A DNA stretch of 64,000 nucleotides, taken from positions 10,335,719 through 10,399,718 of the forward strand of contig CAKAKS010000038.1 in assembly GCA_916700875.1 (NCBI GenBank), in the 5' to 3' direction. Of this stretch, positions 45,665 through 56,232 are shown piece by piece. The notes beneath the pieces were generated by a model. The model had not been told where the DNA came from. It worked only from the letters and a program-made list of their open reading frames with translations, and ran no database searches. Positions within the stretch are counted from its first letter, which is position 1. Each line of letters opens with the position of its first letter. The DNA is from Sebastes aleutianus. Lineage: Eukaryota > Chordata > Actinopteri > Perciformes > Sebastidae. Position numbers and translations under genes: made by a program.

Positions 45665-48600
45665 CTGCTTGAAGATGGGAGACAAAAGAAGACACATTAG
45701 CGCCACATATTCACGCCCTAACGTAATCCTGAGTGGGCCTGGATTGTTTTAAGGTCAGGGATAATAAGAGAGGACGCAGGGTTGGTCAACATACCTGCAG
45801 GCAGTCTGTTGGACGGGTTGTGAACCCCACCCCCGGCTCCAACTCCAGCCCCACCTCCTGTGCCTCCTTTAGCCACTCTGGCCTCTTGAGAGCCTGAAAG
45901 AAAAGACAAAATGCCATCAATTACTCCACTCGGGTCTCGTAATAGCCCAACACGTCTTTCAGAAGCGACTGCGCTGCTCATCTTACAGCCGGGAGGGCCG
46001 GTTAAACTCACCGTCAGCAGCTACGACGTCCACCCTGAGCCTGAGGCACTCCTGTCCATGGTGGTGCAAAGGTTTGGCTGCCGGGAAAGAAACAACACAA
46101 GCGTTAACATCCTAACTAATGCACTTATCCTCCACCGGCCCCTTAATTGACCTTCATGCCTGCGCCCACACACACACAAACACTTGGCAACAGAGAGACA
46201 CCGGGACAAAGCTTAGGAGGCCATCTGTGACCGGGCGACGTGTGTCTTGTCCTGCAGTTGATCTAATTACAGCCGTGGTCGGGGGGACAACACTGCTCTC
46301 TCTTTGTGGTTACGTTCTAGCAGGGTAAGTGTGGCATAAACTTGGCAAACTGAGCCGACACCCCAGTTAATGTCCATGTTAGGCTTAAAAGAGCTGGCAA
46401 CCAAGCTCCAGCATATCACAGTTTGTAGAAAAACAACAAAACTGCAGACCTTTGCTCTCACATCCTTCAGTCGGTCGGTCGGTCTATAACACCAGACTGA
46501 ATTATCTCGACAATTCTTACATTGACGGCCATGAAATGTTCCCAATATGGTTCCCATATCATGAATCCTAACTATTGTAAGGGTAAAGCTATGTTGACAC
46601 TTACAGATATAATAGTAGCTTTCTCCTTGGCGGAACTCCTTTCCCAGAGTAAACGGAGTAAAACGCTGGAACTTTTCCGAGAACTTCTCCGGGGCGTGAG
46701 GAGCGAACGGATGGCCGCACTCCCAACGCATCTGGTCGTACGACTGGGGCTTGCAGGAATCGTAGTCCTCGCGCTCCACCATGTAGAGCACGTATCGCTC
46801 GGCATCCAGCAGCGGCACCTCACCCTGAGGGTAATGGGGGCAGACGATGTCCAGGTAGTCGTTGAGCTTCACCTCCACGGTGTAGTCGTCCCATAGGAAC
46901 CTGCGGGGGGGAGGAGGTAGAAGAGGACGGTCACGCAAGTGGCAGGAGACTGATAACCGTGGTTATGGCATCGGAGCGGTAATAAATATAAGCCTCAAAA
47001 CCTGTGATTATATATTGATCGGCCCACACGCCAGTGTACATCAGGGAAATCAGAGGGAAAAAGACTGAGAGGACTGGGAGTGAGAGATGGAGAGGAGCGG
47101 GAGAAAGAGAGAGTGAGGAAATATGTGTGTGTTGGAGTGGAATGAAGAGGGAAAACGCAATAAGGGGAAGAATGATCTGCAGAGAACATGTGCATAAATA
47201 TGGATGAACGTGAGGCCGGTGTGGCTGCTGCTTGCTGCGCGTGTTGAGAGTTAGCACTGAGTGCAACATTGATCCCACGTCCCCCCGGAGTTGAATGATG
47301 TTTACAGAGAAACATTAGCAGTCAGTTAGCCCGTCAAGACAGGAGATGAGTATCGACATCTGCAGGGGCTACACACAAACGCCCGCGCGGATGAAGAGGC
47401 AGAATGCGCGATGACAAATTCACTTGTAACAGAAGCAGACACACATCTTGAGTTTACTAAAGATGGGGGGGGATAAAAATAAAGGTCACATATGTTTTAG
47501 CCATTCATTAGGGTCAGAGAGACAGGCGGACACATACAAAACGAGTCTGGTGACGGCCTGTAAGCGTCTCCCACCACACTCCCTCTCATTACAAACACAG
47601 AGACACAGTCAGACTGTCTGCCTCCCCTCCATCGCTGCCTTCACTCCTCCGCCCTCTTTACGATGGGCTTCAAGTAATCTCCCTCCCTCTCCTCTTGGAC
47701 GCAGGTCAAAGAGCACTCGCGGAAAACTTTTTTAGCTTTCAAATGTCCCCACAAACACAATTTAACAATCACAGAAAGACAATTTAGCATACCCTGAGGC
47801 AGTTTAAATTGGCCTTATCTCAACTGTCCATGATTCCTCCCCCCCTCTCCTAGATAATCTTTCATAGATATTATGAGTTTATCTCCAGGGAATTGTCACT
47901 AAAGGTATTTCAGCTTCGTCCCCTTCCCCCGGACTGAGCGGCTGCTCCAGGGGCGGCTCACAGCTAATGCTCTCTTCACAGCCAAAGCCATCTATCACTG
48001 GCCTGGAGCGGTAGCTGGCCGCTAGCAACACGCACACACAAGCACTTCCAAGTAATTCCCATCTATCAACAACCTAAAGCAGTAGCTACCTACTATTTGC
48101 ACCCACCAAACCCACACACACACACTCACACACACACCTCCTCCCCCGGCACTGAGCTCCAGAGCGATGCCTATCAGTTTACCGTCTCCTACTGTTCTGG
48201 AGCACCGGGGGGTTCTCGGGGAATGGATGAAATTTGACAGACTTCAATATTTTCACAACACACAGGGAGAATGTGTGTCTAATATAGGGTTCTGTTGCTT
48301 TTGCAATGAATACACGGCCGGTTCATCAGGCCTTCAAAAACCCCACAAAAAGAGGCACGCAGCCAGTGTGAGTTAAGTTACTGTCTGCACTTTAAAGCAG
48401 CAGCAGCGGGTAGAAGTGGAGCAAATATGATTAAAAAAAGTTATTTTTATAAAACGGTCATTACATCCTGAAAAAAATCATGTACCAAGATTTCACAGTC
48501 CGAAGGAAAACAACCAATCAGAGCCGAGCTGGAGCCTTGCCGTCTCTGAGCAGCTGTCAATCACTCGCGAACTCCGATCAAACGGTCAAACTAGGCAGCG

Positions 48601-51600
48601 CTGATCAAATATGAATCAATATTCTGTTACTGTAATGCGTATTTCTGGCCTCAAATGATTTCAGAAACATCTTGTAGCGTACTGTGTTAGCTGTAAAATG
48701 ATAAAGTTTGTGACCCGGCAACCATGTTGAGATCAGTTGAGGAAATACCAAGCACCGCCCACCAGCCGGAGCAAACTTTCTCATTTTACAGCTAAACAGC
48801 ACACTACAAGATGTTTCAACATTTGAGGGGAGAAATAGGCATTACACTAACAGAATATTGATTCATATTTAATCAGCGCTGCCTAGTTTGACCGTTTGGT
48901 CTTAGTTTGCGAGTGATTGACAGCTGCCTCCGATAAATGAACATCCAATAGGAACGCTCTCTCTCTGAAATGACCCGTGATTGGACAAAGTCTCCCGTCA
49001 CAGGCTAGATTTTTTAAAGCCTGAAAACAGAGCCATGAGGAGGTGCAGAATTCTAGTTTTCTCTCAGTACACTTGAATTACAATATGCTGAAAAAGATTA
49101 TTATGGATTTTTTGCCTAATGATGCCAAAAACATTCTGCCTACTGAAGCTTTAATCAGATCGACAGATCTGTTTTTTTTTCTCATCCCCCCCACCCCCCC
49201 ATGTAACAAGCAGCATTTGGGGAGTTTGTGTTTGTGTGACAAGGTCCATATGTGTGACTGACGATCAAAGTGCACAGGCGCAGGCCCCCGCCGCTCGTTA
49301 GCCGCTGTTGTTGTTTTTGGCCGGGGGTCTCCCTGGTACCCCCTGGTTAAAGGACAGACGCTGTGGCTCCAAACACCGGGCCCTGACTCCTGCTACACCC
49401 CCACCCCACCTCAACCCTTTACCCCTCTCCGCCTGACTGCATTCCCTCAATACTGATGACCAGATTAGCTGGCAACGCCATTATAGCAGCTTCACGGGGC
49501 CCCGTTAGAAAACAAGCACCTTTTTAGTATAATGATGAAACTTCCATCTAACTGTGCTGATAATAGTCTGCCCCAGCCAACTTTTTTTTTTGTTGGGGGG
49601 GTGGGGGGGGAGCAATAATTATCATTTTGCCAGGGTCCAGACAGCTTAGTGCTTATCTCTAGTTTGCCTGCCACGCTCTGTTTACCAGATTGGCGCTAAA
49701 GTGTTTTTTCCCCCTGCCACTTTCAATTCCAGTCGAATCGATAACACTATTGAACAAACACTGTTGTCTGCTTTCAGCCTGACAGAGTTATCATCCCCCA
49801 GCAAACACCGCAAACGCACACAAACAAACTCCCCCATAGCCGATCTCCCCCCCTCCCTCACTCCGAGCCCCGGATTACAAACCGGTTGCGGTATGCTCCC
49901 AATGTGTTCATCAAAAGGGGGTCGAAGGGGGGTGCAATTAAAACACAAAAAGGGGTATTAAAGTTGCCCTGGAGGGGGGTAATTATGCCCTCCTGCTCCC
50001 CACTTCCCAGCCCCTTTAGGCTGAGAGTTAAGGGGGGGGAGGCGGAGGGCATGAATAGGCGTGGGCAGGGAGGAGGGGGGGTCAAAGGGCTTGAGTTGGA
50101 AATGGCTTTTCTCAGTATCTATACTACAGTTTCTTTATCAATGCCAGCGTTTCATACAGTGTCTCCATTCACAATGTGCCCGCGCTGATGGAATACCTCA
50201 CTTAGCAGAAGGCTGAATACACACCCGGGGAGGCTGGCTAGCCCCTTTTATTAACGCCAAATAGTTTTAATTATCCCGCTGCCTTTTGTTCCCCTCTAAC
50301 GCCTCCGCATTGAAACCTTTCACATCATCCGCTTAATTAACTGATTGGGGCAACGCACTTCAAAAGAGAGCTCAGACCCTCTGTGTGAAAAGGTTTAGCT
50401 AACAGAGTCAAATCATGCCACCTTCACTTTAGCAGACTAAAATCCCCCCGTGTCTCCCCCAGTGTGAGTCCCTTGTTATTTCCCTCCTCCAGACTGTTTC
50501 CCCTCTCTCCGTCAATAGGGCTGTCGTGATTTATTCCCGTTGTTTATCCCGGGATGCTCTCTCTTTTAATGACAGTGACGCTCAGAGCTTCAGCAGAACT
50601 AACAGCATGGAGGAGTTTTCGCTGCTTACGGATGATTTGTGGAGCTGTGGCAGACACGCAGCGAGGATCGTGTGCATGCGTGTCTGTCTCAGACATTTAA
50701 ATGTGTGATTGTTTGTGTTGGTGTGTGTGTGTGTGTTTCGGTTGAGGAATCTGGGAGTGTGTTTCAGCCACGATAAGGTGGATAATGAATGCCAATAATG
50801 AGCAGCGATGATAGCGGCGGCGAGGGAATGTCAAGTGGTCAGATATGTGTGTGTGTGTGAGAGTACAATCTGGTGAAGGAGAGCGGTTCCCGGCCGCTCT
50901 TCCTCCCATCCCGAGAAGGAATTCCTGATTTATTGGAGCTTCTTCAGGAGCTGGAGTCTAATCTCTCTTCTTTAATCTCCCAGGCCAAGCATTTTGCTTT
51001 CTTCTCCACCTCTACCCCCCCCCCCTCCTTTCATCCATCCATCACCCTCTCATCCCTGCACTCTATCGCTCTGTGGAATGCTGGACCTCTGAGGCGATAG
51101 AGGCCGCCATGTGGATCAAAAGGTCGGACAATCGCCAAGTCAGCGTTTACACGAAGAGTCAGCAAGAAGGGGCCTTGTGCATTTTAAATTCTATAGACGG
51201 GAATCGCTCACTTCTAAAGATCGATTCAGATGTATTTTAAAAAGCTCCATAAAGGCCACCGTGTATCTGACGTGTAAAAACAGGAGCTCTGGTCTACTTA
51301 ACCTGCCGTCACCCCGAACACATAAACATGATTGTTTTCCTCCACACGCCATTAACGTGACTCAAAAAGGTGACGGGCCTGCGTCACAGATGAGTGAACC
51401 GGGAATGTGGGGACCACCTAATCGGCTCATCCGAGCCTGGATTATTGGGTGGAGCAGAGGCTGAGCTCTGGTCCATTCATCAGCACCAGACCCTGCTTAA
51501 TACCGGGGCTTAGGGTGGACAGCGAGGCCCAGAGCGGGGTCTGAGGGGCTGGGGACGGAGCGAGGGGTGAGACAGGCAGGCAGGGTGGAGCTTTTTATTG

Positions 51601-52924
51601 TTCTCTCACAGAGAATAGGAGGGGTATTACTCCTCTACACTGGAGTTTTGGACTTCAAAAAGAGACACACTGGCTATGGATGTGTGTGAGGGGAAAGGTG
51701 TTAACAGAGTAATGAAAGACGCTGGACACAAGAGAGACATTTCTTTCCTGATATATCTAAAGGCTACGTGACTCCACCAGGGAGGTGGTACATCACACAG
51801 GAGGTGCATAATGACTTTAGTTAAGCGGGGACTGTTAAACGTCATTGCTCAAACTCTTTTTTGTTTCATCCGTCTATCTAATCATCCATCAACGCCAGCC
51901 GTCCCCTCCCACTCTCTGTCCGTCTTTCATCACTCAATAAGCAAACCAGATCCTCATGTCAACTCCGTCCCTGCCCCCCCCCCTAACTCCAGACTTGCTG
52001 AACCAATCACAATCGGGTGGTATTCCAAATATGCAACTTTCTGACCCACCGTTTGCAGAGCACAATGCAGCGTGGGTATGCCGAGCGGTCGCCATAGAAA
52101 CAAATATGGTCCGACTCATTCCGGCTCCTCCTTTTTTAACATAATATTCCCAGCCTTCATTCTTTGCGCCGTTTGACTTTTTGCCATCCGTCTCAATCAG
52201 CTTTCTCACATCTGTCATTCAAACCTTTGTCCGTTGGTCAGTCCGCCGGCGTTCCCCTGGCTGAACCACCCAGCAAAGCGACAAAAGCTTTAAGTCCAGC
52301 GGAGAAAATAATTGGCCGATTCCACCGCACCAAGGAGGCTCAGATGAATACATATGCTCTTTCCAACTGTCTCACGCTGTCCCCTGAGCCATTTGTATCT
52401 CATAAAAAGGGCCAGAACACAAAGGTCACCGCTGACATCGCATCTCTCAGGCGGCAAATATCTGTACAAGGAAATTGATTTTTTCTGGATTGATTTCCAC
52501 GAGGCAAAACTTTCACGCACGTTTTGTTTTGTCTGCAAACACAGTCTGAGCTTTTGGCTTAATGAATCCCACGAGCAAACAATACAGGCCACAGGTTATT
52601 AAATGGATTTTTTAAAAAATGTAGTAGTACTTATTGCTTACAGATAGACATAATGGTAATACTTTGCCTGACCTCTAGGGGTCGGCAGTATGTGCTGTGG
52701 CATGTTTACACTCTAAACCCAACAAACAGGAGAAGAGAAAAACAAAAGTAACACAATGAGAGTTATTTACACGACTAAACAAACACAATGTCTCATTTTC
52801 AGAGATAATATCTGACTCTTGCTGGCTGATTCTTCCTCATCCAAACACTGTTTGAATGTCAAAGACTTGACAAACAAGTCTGGAGGACACACAATCTCTT
52901 TCTCACCCACACACACACACCATG

Positions 52925-52958
<34 letters not shown>

Positions 52959-55900
52959 TGCAGGCTCCACTCATAATCATAAATCTGTGTATTAATGCTT
53001 TTTTCTTCCTCTGTGATTTTTTAAAGCAGCGCTGAGAAGGAGGAGGAGGAGGAGAAGGGGAAGTCTGCTGCAAAGATAAGGAAGAGGCACAATTTTAAGG
53101 ATGAGGCAGGAGGGAGGCAGAGAAACACTAGCGGGGGTTGTTGGGGTGACACTGATCAGAGGAGAATCCCAAATAGAGACACACACAGATTTGACAGCAG
53201 CGGCGCAGGCGAATCATCCTCGAGGCTCGAGCACATCCCTCGTAAAAAAACTAAACAATGAACCAGTGTTAATCTACTTTATTCTCCGAGTTTAAATCAT
53301 TCCTCAAACGAGCCTGGGAAATCCAGGCTTTTACAGTCTTTGCGTGTGTTGGTGTGAGAACTGTATTGTTTATTGTGCAGACAGGATACGCGGTTTTCCC
53401 GGGAAACAGCCAGGAAGTGCAGCACTTCACAGGGAAACACACACACACACAGCAGACAGCGTGCAGACTTTGGTAACGCCGGCAGCGCGCCCGCGGGAAG
53501 GTAAAACCTTTGGCCTGATTCTCTATCTAGTGCAGTCAATAAAACAAGCTCTCCCTCCCTCCTCGCCCGCTAACACTGGCAACAACAAGTGGGAATATCG
53601 AACAGTATGGTCACCGAGCTAAAGTCTTCTTACAGCCGATTACGGGCTGTAAAGATGGGAAAACGTCAACGCACTTCAATGAGCATTGAGCCGATTACCA
53701 TCCGTTTGACAATCTCTGAGTATTTTCCCCCCAGATTGAATTCACCAGACAGATTACAAGGCCAGATTAAGGGTGGTGGGAGGGGACGATGCGAGAAAAA
53801 GATGGAGGAATTTGCTGAAGAGAAGGGGTGTGCGGTGGGTTTAGAGCGAAGGCTGGATTAGGAAGTGAAGTGGGAAACCTGCATGCTTTTCGAGGAAAGT
53901 AGCTTCGGTTCAGATTACTTGGAAACGGCAGAAATCTCATATCTATTGTGCCCACCTAATCATACCCACGCGGACTTCCACCTAATCTTATCTCTCATCT
54001 CTGGAACATGTACGCGCTCACGTGCACGGAAGGCAAGCAGACACGTTAGCCTACTCCTACGCCATTGTTTTGTTTCTTCATTTAAAGTCCTGTCCTTTCA
54101 TGGTTGGAGTTCTCAGACTGGCTCTACCACTTCTTCAGCGAGACACTCGAGAGGGGAGAAGAAGCACATGGGCAGAAAAAAGAGAAACAGGTTTGTGGGA
54201 AGACTAGAGTGGCTTTTCATAAAGAGGTAGAAGAAGGAAGCTTTAAGAAAAGAGAGCTGGAAAAAAAAAAAAGCGTGAAGGAAAAGGGCAAAGTGCCTTG
54301 TGACGGATCGCCATGGATGCCAAGAACGATAAAACAAATTCCACACCTCTTAGCATGCTTTCCCCCCCCTCTTCTCCGCGAGCCAGAGTTGGAGGTGAGG
54401 AAATAATAGACTGAAAAGGGTCAGCTTGTAAAAAGTTGAGATAAAAGCCTGGTGAAGGAGCGAAGGGGACCGATAGAGACAGGAGGAGGGGGACGAATGA
54501 GAGTTTTCCCAGAGGCAGAGCCACGGCCCGTGTGAAGAGGAGGCCGGACTGAGTGGCAGGCAGCATTCAGGGACCACCGCCGTGACAGAATGACTGACAG
54601 ATTGATAGAGGCTGTGCCACTTCATCACATAGCGAACCCTGACCCCCCGATCGGTCACACCAGTTACTATTCTCTTTCTGTGGCTCACCGTGAAGACCAG
54701 TCCCCCAATTTGTATGGGAAGCATCACAAAACACCCATATTGACTGGATAAATACCAAAAAGAAAACCTCCTTATGGGTGAAACATACCTTAAATAACTC
54801 CCTCGTTTGAGCAGCACAAAAAGCATATTCAATTAAATGAAGTAAACCACTGAGTAAGTTAAAACCATCTGTTTCAACCGATTAGACTGTTGTCAGGCTA
54901 TTAAATGTGCCATATCAGTAGCTATAAGCCCCATAGATGTGGGTTAATAGGGGCCTACTATACCCAATAGTAGGTTTTATCATGAATTCATATGGTAGAT
55001 CACTGAAAGAAGGTATAAAAGAAGACGACAGCGACCTCTAGCAACCGTACACAGGGTTTTCACCCAGGAGACCGGAGTTCGCATCACGTGTGAAACCAAC
55101 AATTTGTAGTTGTCTTTGTAGTTATTTTAACCCAAAACACACACAATGTTTTCCCTAAACTTAACAAAGTGTTTTTGTTGCCTAAACCTAAAGAAGTTGT
55201 AGTTTTGTTGCCAAAACCAAAAGAAGCCTTTTTGTTTGTGTTCAAAACGTGACGTTTCATTCAGTTTTACAACATGTTTGTGTTGCTTTTAAGTTTCCTT
55301 AATGACCCACATCTATGGTGCTTATAGTGAATGATAACGCCTATTTAATGGCCTGATAACAGTCGAATCGGGTGTCTGTTTTAACCAAATCAAAAAGGTC
55401 ATTAGAAAGGCGACACCAACAAGTCCTAGTTAGCGCAGATTAGATGTGTTATCATAACAGAAACGGTGATGATGTTAAAATAAAACAGCGGATCAAGCAT
55501 GTTGCATGAGAGAGAAAGAGAGCTATGAAACAGTTAACAGACTCGCAGAAGAACTGGAGGCCACAGATCCAAGTTGAAAAAGGGAACCTGGCCAAGAAGA
55601 GGGGGAGGGAGGGAGGTGCTGGAGAGAGGGAGAGACAGGTACAAAGCAGAGGAGGAGGAGGAGGAGGAAGAGGAGGAGGGGGTGATGGTGGTCTACTCGT
55701 GCTCCGTCAGCAGGGAAAAAGAGGGGAAAAGGGAGGAAGAAGCAGTGAAGGAGCAGATTATTGGAGCTGTGGAGTCCAGAGGGCTCCAGGGACGATGTTA
55801 ACATCAATCACAACTGTGTGGCACATGTGTGGATGACTGGGGTTAATGTGTATATGAGAGTGTGAGTCACTCGAATCTGGTGATGTTGTGAGCGCGCACA

Positions 55901-56195
55901 CACACTCACACACACACTCACACACAGGCACTCCCTTCACAAAAGACACGTACACACACTGGCATGCAGGGGCCCGAACCGACTGGGCACACTGGTGAGC
56001 CTCTTTCTGGGAATCATCGTGATTAAGCCGTTGCTAATCGGACACAAAGGTTACAAAAATGCCAAAGAGTGGAAAAGGTCAGAAAGTGCTGAATAGATTT
56101 CGCGCTCATGCTGAAACAAAGTACAGGGAGACGCGACCTTGGAAGCCAGCTCACACACACACACATCAGTGGGGCAACTGTGCATGTATATGCAT

Positions 56196-56232
<37 letters not shown>

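Noticed and set aside
46267..46604. Extension of the efna1 exon 2 reading frame beyond the donor
   Set aside because: The frame stays open past 46605, but the GTAAGT donor and the matching downstream exon with the conserved final cysteine show that it is intron.
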